A DNA stretch of 64,000 nt, taken from positions 22,329,137 to 22,393,136 of the forward strand of contig CM064863.1 of assembly GCA_032719365.1 (NCBI GenBank), written 5' to 3'. The position numbers and the translations under genes are program-made. Below, in pieces: positions 1 to 10,790 of the stretch. The notes below the pieces were generated by a model, which saw only the letters and a list, made by a program, of their open reading frames with translations, made no database searches and was not told where the DNA came from. Source of the DNA: Prinsepia uniflora. Lineage: Eukaryota > Streptophyta > Magnoliopsida > Rosales > Rosaceae. Positions within the stretch are counted from its first letter, which is position 1. Every line of letters starts with the position of its first letter.

Positions 1-229
1 ATAACCTCATGTAATGGTTTTTATTGTGATTCACTCGCTTCGAGTGGCTCGTATGTTTATTAAGCTTGGGAACCTATAGTTTGTTAATATGCTACAAATG
101 AAAATATATTCAATGGAGGGGACTTGTGTGGCAATGCCACCTGCGAGGTATCAAAGCCAATAATTTTTTTTTGTTGGTGTTCTTGGTCTGATTCTAGAGG
201 TTTTTTTCATGATATTTTGATTTGTGCAG

Positions 230-357
230 TTTCATTGTCACTTAACTACTTTAGTCCAATCAATTTTGCTATCTAATAAGAACTTAAGGACTTATGTCTT
301 GCTTGATGAAATGCAAATTGGAAAGTTCATAACTGATAGTGTTGAAGGCCAGACAGA
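230..357 (+). CDS. Possible single host exon, product unknown
   Basis: A 128-base segment is open in one frame for its whole length (43 codons). It has an acceptor-like border on the left (T-rich tract ending TTTGTGCAG at 221-229) and a donor-like border on the right (GTAAGT at 358-363). The translation has ordinary amino-acid composition, ending in ITDSVEGQTE, unlike the low-complexity frames around it. I recognise no family. A 43-codon open frame can occur by chance, and the neighbouring stretch at about 70-149 does not clearly supply a matching upstream exon. If real, it is an internal exon of a gene lying mostly to the left, or a decayed gene fragment. Confidence 0.2.
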
Positions 358-1164
358 GTAAGTATTGATAGTAGTTTGTACATGGATTGTTCATGATCAA
401 TGTATTAGTATGGTTTATTCGGTCTTGATATGATCCTAAGTGAATTTATTTTGTGCTTTCATTTGTATTCGTTTAGTTGGTGAAATGTTCTTGTTTTCTA
501 ATTTCTTAATGGTCCAAGCCATGACCATCTAAGTCATTTAATTTCCTCTTGATTTACAAGTGAAATTTTGAGGAAAGTGATGTAAAAACTATTTGAGATT
601 TCAGCATTTTCAAGATATTTCAGCATTGTAGCATCTTGAAAATGGTATCTCTACATAAATTACAACTCTTAGTTGAATTATTTATTTGTGATTTTTTTTC
701 CTCTGAAATTGTGCAAACAAGCTTATATTAATGTTTCTTATAAGCCTTCATCAAGGAAAAGTTTAAGTATTATCCAAATTTCTATTTTATGAATTGCATT
801 TTGTGGACCACTTTGTAATTTTTTATGATTTGGTTTACGCAATATATAAATAATTTTTTATGAATGCTAAATACTTTGTTGAATATATAAATAAATTTTG
901 TTTGGGGTACTTAAGAAGTAGCTAGCCCTAGCAGTAGATATATAGATTTTATTTTTATGAACTTGTTGATTTTTATACATCAACTATCAAGCTAGCTAGG
1001 GGTTGGGACATATAGTAGTTAGTACCAGAAGTATGTTTTACTATAGATGAACTTGTTGATTTTTACTTGTGTATGGTTGAATTTTGAATGAAAATTAAAA
1101 CTGAAAATTTTATCCATTTTAGAATACAAAAAACAGCCCAAAGTAGGTAGAAACTGACTAAATT

Positions 1165-1375
1165 TTGAAAGAAAAAAAAACATGTTTAATCAAAATTGAA
1201 CCAATCAGACCGATTGAATCGAAATTGAATAACTATTTCAATCGGAATCGAATTATTCAATTTTGGTTTAAATTGGTTTTGAACATAAGAATCAAACCGA
1301 ACCGAATCAAAATCGATTTTCCAACCAGTTCTGTTTCGAATTGGGTAAAAAAACAACCTAACTGAAGAACTTATT
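1165..1375. repeat. Low-complexity (AACCGAAT)-like dispersed repeat
   Basis: The block is built from short variants of AACCGAA, ATCGAAA and their complements. The 66-codon open frame across it is rich in Ile, Lys and Asn and follows from the repeat composition, so I do not call a gene. Such blocks are common in plant intergenic DNA. Confidence 0.4.
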
Positions 1376-1896
1376 AACGCCCATAATAGTTACCTATTTT
1401 GCCCATATTTCTTTCTTTTAGAGCAAATGGTCGCCGATGCAGGGATTTTGGTCCTTTTTTGGTTAAGTGCGTAACTGTGCCACCACCACGCCACATATTA
1501 ACTTAAATAGAGTGTGAATGGGTGAAAGTACGTGTAGTATATGAATTTGAGTTTAACCAAGTGATTGTTCAACAATAAGGAATCTCCTCTTTATCTATGT
1601 TTTCACTATCACGAGGTCATGGATTTAAATGAACAACCAATCAATTTGAACTTTGTGAAAAAGAGGATTAAAGGAGAAAGTAGAGGAATTGAAAGTAAAT
1701 GAGTTGTAAATGTAATGAAATTGTGAGAAATATAAATTGAATTATGAGTGATCACTAAATAAGTTTTTGTGTAAGAATTTAGGAAACATCGACAAAAAAA
1801 CCTTTATTTTTATTTATTATTTTATTTTTTTCCCTTTCGCTGTGCTAAGAGTAGGGTTTTTGTGATTTTTTTAGGGATAATTAAAAATATGTCCAA

Positions 1897-2566
1897 TTTT
1901 TTAGTTTAACTTATAAGTTAATTCACTATGGTAAATAGAGACAGTTAAAAATAAATAACATTTTTTTTATTATTTATCAAATTATATCATTTTTTTAGCC
2001 TGTTATTTTTTTAACAATTACATGTGTGTCATTACATATTATATTTATGTTCCTACCAATATCTGATTCTAGATTTACAGATAAATTAAATAATATTACC
2101 TACTTAACTCTCCAGTATAAATAAAATACATATATATATATATATATAAATTCTAATTCTATCATAATAGCTATACTTTTTTTTTTTGATATACCTCTCT
2201 CAAAAGAAAATAAAATAAACATGTTCTTATTAATTTACCTACGAAAAATAATAAGATAAATAACACACTTGTATCTCTCTGACTCTTAAAAAGTATAAGA
2301 TGTTATCTGATAAAACAAATATAAAATAAATCTTCTAAAACTTAATTAGAATTATCTTAATTTAATTAATTTTGAAAAATAAAGATAAAATAATAATATT
2401 TAAAATATGAAGTTTCTCATTCGTATCTGAAAAAATAAATAATATAAACGGTATTTAAAAACTTAAAAAAACAAAATCATAAAAAGAACACAATAAAAAT
2501 CTTAAAAAATAGTAAATGAATTATTTTATATATTAAGTCATCTAATTTATAAGTTAAACTTAAAAT
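1897..2566. repeat. AT-rich inverted-repeat pair, possible MITE remnant
   Basis: Bases 1901-1920 (TTAGTTTAACTTATAAGTTA) recur as an imperfect reverse complement at about 2543-2565, enclosing some 620 bases of very AT-rich DNA without coding potential. Size and composition fit a miniature inverted-repeat element, but no clear target duplication is visible and the arms are themselves low complexity. Confidence 0.25.
2129..2148. repeat. (TA)n microsatellite
   Basis: About ten TA units interrupted only at the right end, inside the AT-rich flank. Confidence 0.9.
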
Positions 2567-2616
2567 TTATAATTAATTCTTTTTTTTTTTCCTTTGTATC
2601 GTGGAGAAGGGCGGCA

Positions 2617-4415
2617 GTGTGTCTTCTTCATTTTTCGCTTGTTATGTGCAGACTGTTCCTTCTAGTCCAGTATCTGCGTAGGACTTGGAGCGTTATTGGC
2701 TACTGGTTTTGGGGTATGTCGATGGTCGAAGAGATGACTTCATCTATGCCTAACGCTCTCACCATCACTGAAGAGGAGAGGATAAGATTATTGGCTTCGA
2801 TGAACTCGAGCCGCTGCCTGCATCAGAGTTCTTCCTAGTGGGCAATTTGTTCACATCCAAGAAGGTGAATATGGATGCGTTGGGAGAGAGCATGTTGTAG
2901 ATTTGGCGCACTCAAGAGGTGGTCTCGATGAGCATCTTGGAGGAGTCCCAGCATGTTTTGTTCTCTTTTTCTCCTGAGCACGATAGAGGCAGGGTGATTA
3001 GGGGAGATTTTAGTATTATTAATTTAAAATGAAATTAATGGCCATAACTAAAACGAAAAATCTGACCACTTTTTGAGGGAATATGAGTCGAAGCAATAAC
3101 AAGAATATTTCTAGCGGAGCATCTTGACAATCTATGGAGAGATAGTTCACTAATAGATCGAGGGATAAGTAATTCGACGGCGAGATAAACATGAAATATA
3201 TGCAGGATTATTACAAATCTTTCATATCTTTCGAGATCCACGCTAAAATATGGGGTCAAAAAGCCAATATAAATTATTTTAGCCCTTATAAAAATAAAAC
3301 CAATTTATGAAAATTCTTAGCTATTTCATAAGAAATATGATATATAGAAAAAAATATATATAAGAACTATGAAAAAAAATTCCAAAGATAGTGTTTCCAG
3401 AAATTCCTTTGATGAAGGGGTGTTAATTTTGGATTAGAGTGCGACGCATCCCTTCCCCCCTCCCCTCCCCTCCCCTTTTTTTTTACTGAAGCTATGGCTA
3501 CTCGAATTGGCAATCATCTCGGTGAATGAGTTTGTGCAAATGGACAAGGGGATGAATGGTGATTGTGGAGCAGTTTTCTTTGACTACGGGTTCTTTTAAG
3601 ATTAAGTCACCCATTAAAATGATGGGTGACGTTGAGACTTTGTAAGGATGAGCAAGCAACTCAATATGAAATTGAATATGAGTGTGTACATCAACCTTGT
3701 CTGAGATTTGGAATATTGACTCTTCTAAGTCTGGATTGCTCTTTCGTCTCTTTGGGGGATGAGGGTACGATATAGTTTTGGAAGGCAAAAACCCATGTCT
3801 ATGGACATTTTTAGCATCTGTCCAAAGAACCCGTTGTAAGGTAAGGTGCTTGGATGTGGACTGCTGGCAAGGGAAAGCTGGCCGTCAAAATTCATCTCCC
3901 AAACTACTGCTGGTGAAGTGGGCTCATTTTCACAATCGTTTCCTCATATAGAGAAGCTTATGGATAGGGGAGGTGGGCGTGTGGAGTGTTTACCTGATTT
4001 CTTGGGTGCCAAGAAGCTGAAGGTTATAAGTTATAACTAGGGCCCAAGGTAGTTTTGGGCCATTGTTCCTTATGCAGGAGGTTACACAGATGAAAGTCCT
4101 TAGAGGATCACAAGTGGTCATCGAAATGATGTCACCTGTTAGTGTGGAACTGATGTTGGGAGGATGGATAGCAGTGGGTCTTTTGGTCAGGTGCAAGCTA
4201 AGAGGCCCCAAGAGGAAGTGTTACCAACTAAGGAGTTGGCTGCTGAAGCTGCTACTTAGTCAAGAAAAGTGGTGGGGCGGAGACAGGGTTTCAAGGTGGG
4301 TTCATCCTCTGTTTTGGGTGGCTAACCACAAAAGAAGCATCATTCTCCACCAAAAACTACTTCTACTCCCAGAAGAACTCATTCAGGTCCACCTTTTGGT
4401 TCTCGCGTGAATACG
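2617..4415 (+). pseudogene. LINE ORF1 (nucleic-acid binding, DUF4283-like), broken
   Basis: LINE ORF1 proteins bind element RNA in the ribonucleoprotein. The probable start is the ATG at about 2736, followed by an acidic LTITEEERIRLL stretch, then after a frameshift a segment with FFLVGNLF and FSPEHDR, which matches the usual DUF4283 layout (short acidic leader, then a WxLVGKxL-like strand). A second part resumes at about 3490 with IGNHLGE and IKSPIKMMGD, as in the DUF4283 C-terminal half. The 3846-4415 stretch would be the variable C-terminal part. About 480 unexplained bases (3006-3484) separate the halves. Several stops and shifts make it non-functional. The assignment rests on motif order, not on a search. 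Confidence 0.55.
3006..3484. other. Unidentified 0.48-kb insertion in LINE ORF1
   Basis: ORF1-like reading stops near 3005 and resumes near 3485. The intervening DNA is AT-rich, has no coding match, and ends in a C/T tract (about 3450-3485: repeated CCCCTCCC followed by T9). It could be a small non-autonomous element or rearranged DNA. I see no terminal repeats or target duplication. Confidence 0.35.
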
Positions 4416-4449
4416 AATCTCGTGATGGGCTCTGATTCCTAAGCTCATC

Positions 4450-6361
4450 AAGTGCCATAAGTATTATCTATTGGAACGTTCGAGGTCTGGGTAATCCTCC
4501 GACGCTCCGTAATCTAAAATACCTAATTTAAAAAAAAAAAAAGCCAGGTGTTGCGTTTTTTATGGAGACTAAGAAAGCAGTGGTTCAAATGGAGTGTGAA
4601 GAAGAAAGGAAGGGGGAGGGGGTTTTCAGTAAGTCGTGATGGGTTTGGTGGAGGCTTGGCTATTTTGTGCTTCGAAGGGGGTGGATGTTTGTCTTCGTTC
4701 CTTTTCTATTAGACATACTGATGTGTGGATTCCAAGTTTAAGCCACACTGGGATTAGGTTGGTTTAACTGCTTCTATGGTAATCCAATAACTTCTTTACG
4801 AGGTCTCAAAATTTTGATGGTCCTTGGATTATGATGGGAGATTTTAACGAAATCTTGAATAGAGGGGATTACAAGGGGCGCATATTTAGACCTATGTCCC
4901 AAATGACCAAATTCAATGTTGCTCTTTAGGATTGTGGCCTGAGTTCTGTTTCCTATAAATGGTATAAATTCACCTGGTCGAATGGTTGGGAATGTGATGG
5001 TAACGTGAAACAACAACTTGATAGGGAAAATGTTAATAGTGCTCTTCGGCTCCTTTTCTCAGGTATTACTTCATTTCACCTTTCTTCTTTTGTTTATGAT
5101 CATCTACCTAGCCATCTTGTATTAGAATAGTGAATACATGCGAGGAAATGGTTTAAATGATTCCATTTTGAGGAGATATGGACAAAGATTGACAACAGTT
5201 ATGAGGTTATTCAAAGGGTTTGGGAAAGAGACGGTTGTGTGAGGCGGAGGATTAAGGCGAAACAAGATAAATTCCAATAGTGGAATAAGCAGACTATTGA
5301 TCATATTTCAAGTCAGACTAAAGGGTACAAACTAAACTATTATCTTCACTTCGAGAGTAATCTCAACGAGAGGGATCGTCTTCAACTGGTTTTGTCTAGG
5401 GAATTGGATGTACTACTGAATCACGAGGAAGTTTGTGGTAAAAGCAGGCCCCTGTGAATTAGATTAAATATGGTGATCGTAATACAAAATTCTTCCGTGG
5501 GGTGGCACGTTAGACGTTAGAGAGGTGGAAAGAGACTTATTAAGGGAGTATGGGCCTTAGATTCCTAATGGTGTCACTCTAAGTCTGATATGGGTCGCGT
5601 CTTCTACGATTACTTCGAGGAATTGTCCACTTATTTGGCTTCTTCTAATTCTTTGAGGGGATTTGAATACTATTATTCCGAAGGTAACAAGGGAGCAAAA
5701 TGCCAACTTGCAAAGGCATTTTCAGCGTGAAGATGTGAAGAAGGCCTTGTTCATGATGTTGCCTTCCAAGTCCCCTGGTTTGGATGGTATGCCTATTACG
5801 TTTTATCAAACTTAATGATAAATTATGGGGATGATATCTCCAAACTCTGCTTACAAGTTCTAAATGAAGGCGCAAATGTTGAAGACTTAAATCATACTCT
5901 AATTGCCTTGATTTTTAAGGTTCAGTGTCCAACTAAGGTGATGGAGTTCAGACCTGTTACTCTATGTTCAGTGCTTTACAAAATTATTTCCAAAAACTCT
6001 TGTTAACTAATTGAAGTCTATTATGCCATATGTTATTTTTGAGTATTAGAGTGATTTTGTCCCCTCTCGGTTGATTTTTGATAATACTATTGCTGCCTTC
6101 GTAAGTGTCCATGCTATTAGAAAAAGGGGTGGCTCCAATTTGAAGAAGACAATATTAAAGTTTGACATATAGATAGCTTACAATAGAGTTGAGTGGGTTC
6201 TTGTGGAACAAATGATGAGACGTTTGAGTTTGTGATAGTTGGGGTGGTCTTGTAATGCATTGTATCACGTATGCAGTTTATTATGTGAAATTCAATGGTC
6301 GATTGTTAGCCCTATTACTCCTCAAAGGGGACTCCAGTAGAGAGATCCACTCTCTCTTCAT
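4450..6361 (+). pseudogene. LINE ORF2: endonuclease and first half of reverse transcriptase, broken
   Basis: ORF2 makes the target nick and copies the RNA at the nick. The N-terminal APE-like endonuclease starts with IIYWNVRGLGNP at about 4465-4500, followed by METKK near 4563, SRDGFGGGLAILC near 4635, and GDFNEIL near 4838 (the conserved catalytic Asp/Asn block). Downstream, LPSKSPGLDG (about 5762) is the usual start of the RT domain of plant LINEs. KFDIxIAYNRVEW (about 6161-6191) is the first RT Asp block, and RGL then RDPLS (about 6325-6355) approaches the QGDPLSP block. Stops and shifts occur throughout. The frame is cut at 6361 by the Helitron and continues in phase at 14942. Confidence 0.8.
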
Positions 6362-6410
6362 TCTATATATACTAAAAGGCAAGCAGCCTTGACACTGTTC
6401 ATGGACAGTG

Positions 6411-9400
6411 AATTTCCAATTTTGCCCCTCTTCCTGCTGCCTTTTTTTTTCCTTCTGTCTCGCACGCTGTTCTTCGTTCTTTCTAGCGTTTCTCCTCTTT
6501 TATAGGGTTTTCCTCTTCCTCCCCGACGACGTCTTTGATCGATGTCCATCCAATCCGGCGACACATCTGTTACCGCTGCTACATCCAATTCCACGACGTC
6601 TTCCTTCGTTTTCTTCTTTCCCCATGGACGGTGCTGTAGCTGCTCCCAATTACCTCGAGCCTGTCGTTACTGCCGTTTCCACGATGCCAACCTCCGTTTT
6701 TCACCGTCGATTCAGCCAATCGCTAGGTAGAGACCTGTGGTTGCGCTGCTGATGCCTCCAATCGCGAAACGTCCATCGTCGTCGCCCACCAATGATCCAA
6801 TATTAATCAAAGCCAGTCAAGGGGCTAATGGCTTCACTTAATCCGTTAATCCCTTAATCCCCATTTTGATTCATAATCGTTTCTTTGAGCTCTCTCTGAC
6901 CGCTTTGATGGCTTCGCTGAGTTCTTTTCCATCTACCTCAAAACCCACCCCACATCTGGGTTAGTCAATTTTCAACATGGGTCGATCAAAAGGATCAGGG
7001 TCATCAGAAGCTCGAGCCAATCCAAAGCTGTGGCTGGTAAAAATTAGGGTGAGTGTTTTTTTTTTCCTGTAATATTTTGTGTTTTTAACAAAGACGACAT
7101 TTTTGTTTCAGATTCTAGCATTCAAGTCTCTGATCCATTGCTGACTTACTCAGATGATACTGTTGAGTGTACAAAAAAGTCAAGTTTAGTAGAGAATTAG
7201 TGTTGTAAACCATTGAGCCGCTTCAACCTTCGGCTACAAAAAGGTCTCTACCCTATTTCTTCATTTTTCTCCTCTTTATTTTGCTTGCTTTTAATTTATT
7301 CCTCAAATATTCATTCATATGCCCTCCCGCCTTTTTCATACTCTGCTTTGTTGATATTTGTTAATTTCTTCTTTTGTTCTTTATTTTGCTTATTTTGATT
7401 TAATAATATGAATTATTGAAATAATCTGAAATTCATCGACATAACCATTGTTGAAGCTTTCACTTTTTTCATAGCTTGCTCTGTTTTTCTCTTATCTTAT
7501 GTCCAATGCTGCTAAGACAACTTTCTTATTTTGGGGACGTGAAAACCAGTTGGGTTCTCTTTAATTTAATGTTGGTTGTTGGGTTGACCATATTTTTGTT
7601 GTTCATCTCCAAGAATATTCGTGGATCTTCTTTTCTTTTTATTTTGCATGTGCTTCACGTATGTTCTGAAAAAAAAAAAAAGCAGAACAAAACTAAAGAA
7701 GTTTCGTTGTGTGCCAGTTTTTAAATTTCAAGTTTTTTATTTATTCAGGGAAATGAAATTCAGTAACTGAAAGTCATGCCAGTTTAATAAAGCACGAGTC
7801 TTTATCAAAATTTTAAGGTTTGGCACTTTTATTGTTAATTCAGATTACAATTTGCTTGAAAGTTGAAACCTATCTTCTTTTTACTACTGCATTTTTCAAT
7901 TTTTCAATTTTCTTCTTTGCAAATCTTCGTACCTGTTTCTGCTCACTAATTTATTCTGTTTAATTTTATTTTCGCTTCTTATTTTTTGCAGATTCTCTGA
8001 ACATAATTAATTTTTTTGTTGATTATTTCCCTTGCAAATCAACGTGCTTATCTGAGGTAACTTTGTTTCCTACTCTGACGGCTTCTCTCATCTACACAAT
8101 TAATTGTTTGTTTCATTATTTTGATTAGACATGAAGTTTGTTTGAATTTTTTTACAGCAAATTTAGTTAAATGCATAGTTTTGAACACACTGGTTATATA
8201 AATTAGGAGCACACTTGATGGCTTCTCTCATTGTTTGAAATCAAGTGCTTTATAGTCAACTACTAATTGTGTGTTTCATTATTTTGCTTATGCATGAAGT
8301 TGGTCTGAATTTTTGACAGCTGATTTAGTCAAATGTATAGTTTACGCTCCTTGGTTTCCAACTACTAATAATTCATAGGATTAATCTTGATGATTGAGAA
8401 TTCAATTGGCACAGTTTTTGAGATTCGAACTTAGAATGTAAAGGCTAAATTTGTGTGATAAAAAGTTCGAAACCGAGTTTGATCGAAAGTTACAGTTTTG
8501 ATGATTTTCTTTGAAAATTGAACTACCTAAGTTTGATAGAAAGTTGGAAAGAGACTGTAAAATCTAGAAATCTAAATTTTCTGTAGGTTAAAGTCTGCTC
8601 ATCAGCCTAACTTTGTATCTTGATTGCACTTTAATCATGAGTCTAATTCGAGAAACTTTTGTTGGGATATAGAATTGTGGTTCAACTTGAGTTGGCATAA
8701 TTCAGGATTACATATCTACTTTGAGATTATGGATTCATATCTCTGGTTAATGGGCTCTGCATAGTTCACCATCTCTTTCACCAACAGAGCTTTGTTATTT
8801 CAGTCTTTTAGCTTCTAAGGTTGTTTGTTTTTTTGCTTTAGTTTTGTTTAACTTAAATTAAGTCAGTAAGTTTGATTATTATGGGCTCTGCTTTTGTCCA
8901 ATAAAGTCATCCCATCAAATTATCAGGTCAGATTGTCCATTCTTTGCTTTAGTTCTTCTATTGTTATGTTGCTTTAGGCTTAATTATTATGTTCTTCGTT
9001 TAGTACCGTCTAGATTGTTGATTTATCGAATTTGTATGGTAAATTTCAGATTTTTGGGTTCTTAGGGTTCGTTTATTTGGTGGGTTCATAACATATTAGG
9101 AAGTTGTACCATCCCTATTTGTACTTATGGGGAATTTTCCAATACATTCTCTGAGTTTTTTTCCACAATCTTGCATGTCTTTTTTCGTTGGAAGGATTTG
9201 AGGAGCCATTACCAGCGAGTCTTCCAAGAATTGTGAGGTATATATTTTATTTTAATAAAAGATAATGGATTTTCAGAGCTGTTTGTAAAGTGTTTTGTGC
9301 TGTTTTTCTTACATGGATTGAAGAAGATATTATTTTGTTTTCGGATATGTGAGGTACAATGTGGGTTACTTCATCTTCTCTTCTATTTCCTTCGATTATC

Positions 9401-10790
9401 TGCTCAACAACCGTATTGCCATCTATTTTAGTCGATAAGATGGAAACAGATTTTTTAAGATAAGCTTTTGATTTTAGTTAATTTATGTTTTAGTTAGTTT
9501 TAATTCTCATGGATTTTGTAGGTTGATTGTTTTGTATGTTCATTTTTTGAAGGATTGAGAAAGAAGCTGTTGGAAATTTGAAGAATTTCAAGAAATTTGC
9601 GGGGTAAGCTATTGGATCTTAGTTAATTTATGTTTTTATTAGTTTATTGATATATGTTTTGTGATTTTATTTTTTCATATTGGTTTTTTTAGTTTATTTT
9701 TTCTTGACTATAGAGAATGAAAAATAAGGAAGGTGTTGCAACTCGATTAATGCTGCTGATACGTAAGAAAGGACAAATTATAGTTTGAATTTATATCGAT
9801 ATTGAGCTTCAAATAATATTTAAAATATTGTATGATTTTGGTTGTGTTGGATTATAATTTTCTGTCTACGAGAAGGTTTCATCCTTTGTCCTTCCAGCAT
9901 CAAACCGCTTTTCGAATTCTATCACTTTGTATTCAGTTCTTTCGACAATTCCATTGCTTCAATCTGCAATTTTAATTGACCTGCACTGCCCATGTGTGGT
10001 TCTAGATCTGTTTTAGATTCGTTGGATTATAATTGACCTGATTACTAATAGCCAATTTTGAATTTACAAAATTTAAAGTGTTATTTTTACTATCGATTGT
10101 AAAAATCTACTTTCAACTTATCTACTTTCAATCATTGTTGTGTTTCCGTCTTTATTTTTCCTGCTATTTCAATGTTCGGTTGAATTTTTTATTGATTTTT
10201 TTATAAATGTGTTTAAATTTTTTCTTGGATTTAGTTTCAAATCCACTCAAGTTTCAAATCTATTCAAGCGTCTTGATGGTTCATTATATGAATCATGGTT
10301 TGACTAACATTAGTTTGATGGGTTCATTGTTTTGGATGTTATTTTTTTGGGGAGGATTAAGGAGGAGAAAGAATCTAGATTTGGTTTTGAGTTGAGTAGT
10401 GCTATATTGCTTTGAACAATATGAATATATGATTGAATTCAGAAACTTTTGAATTATTTTGAATCGAATCCGCATATCTAAGCTTGGTATTGCTTCTCTG
10501 TTAATTGATGCAGGTTTTAACTCTGCTCTCTATTATTTGTTAATTGCAATGATATTTAAGGAGTAGCTTGATGTTGATCTAATTGAGGTTTCCGAATATA
10601 TCTTGGTATGTTTGGCTACAACCCTCAATGCAAATTGAATTTCAATTGAGTTTTTTTTTTTAAATAAAGTTAAGTTAATCTTCTTTTCCAGTAAATGCTT
10701 TGCTTTGTAGTCTGTTGATTGGTTGATAAGAATCTAATTTTATGTTATTTATTTTGGAACGTGTTTGGTAAGTGCAGCCAGGAGTTCAAC
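6411..10790 (+). other. Helitron body, left part: no recognised gene
   Basis: The first 400 bases are C/T-rich (6420-6790), resembling a transcribed leader. The rest is AT-rich, with T-rich tracts ending in CAG (for example about 7990) and other splice-like borders. This could be captured exon-intron fragments of a host gene, a habit of Helitrons, but no translated segment matches a family I recognise. Open frames at 6408-6752, 7213-7398 and 7476-7724 look like composition effects. Confidence 0.4.
8079..8345 (+). repeat. Diverged tandem duplication inside the Helitron
   Basis: Two copies of about 125 bases follow each other (about 8079-8190 and 8217-8345). Both start GGCTTCTCTCAT and share ATTGT(T/G)TGTTTCATTATTTTG, the ATGAAGTT block and the TTAGT(T/C)AAATG block. 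Divergence is high, so the duplication is old and may predate Helitron spread. Confidence 0.55.

Larger units (their letters stand above)
1..2589. other. AT-rich flank without a recognised gene
   Basis: This is the AT-rich DNA to the left of the LINE. Apart from a possible exon at 230-357, a low-complexity block at 1165-1375, an inverted-repeat pair at 1897-2566 and a (TA)n tract, I see no coding signal: reading frames are short and no protein family is recognisable. Homopolymer runs and A/T-only stretches grow more frequent after 1780. It is probably host intergenic or intronic DNA into which the LINE inserted. Confidence 0.6.
2590..6361 (+). mobile_element. LINE (plant non-LTR retrotransposon), 5' part
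   Basis: Composition changes sharply at about 2590 after a T-rich tract. What follows reads as a decayed plant LINE: an ORF1 with a DUF4283-like N-terminus, then endonuclease, then reverse transcriptase. The element is cut at 6361 by the Helitron and resumes at 14942. Later pieces (44461-44598, 51537-52030) continue in the expected domain order. Summed pieces give about 5.6 kb, near the usual 6 kb. Many stops and frameshifts mean it is long dead. A possible poly-A end is at about 52429-52437. I could not see a convincing target duplication. Confidence 0.75.

Noticed and set aside
6408..6752. 114-codon frame at the left end of the Helitron
   Set aside because: Phe/Cys/Pro-rich translation of a C/T tract, with overlapping frames on both strands and no family.
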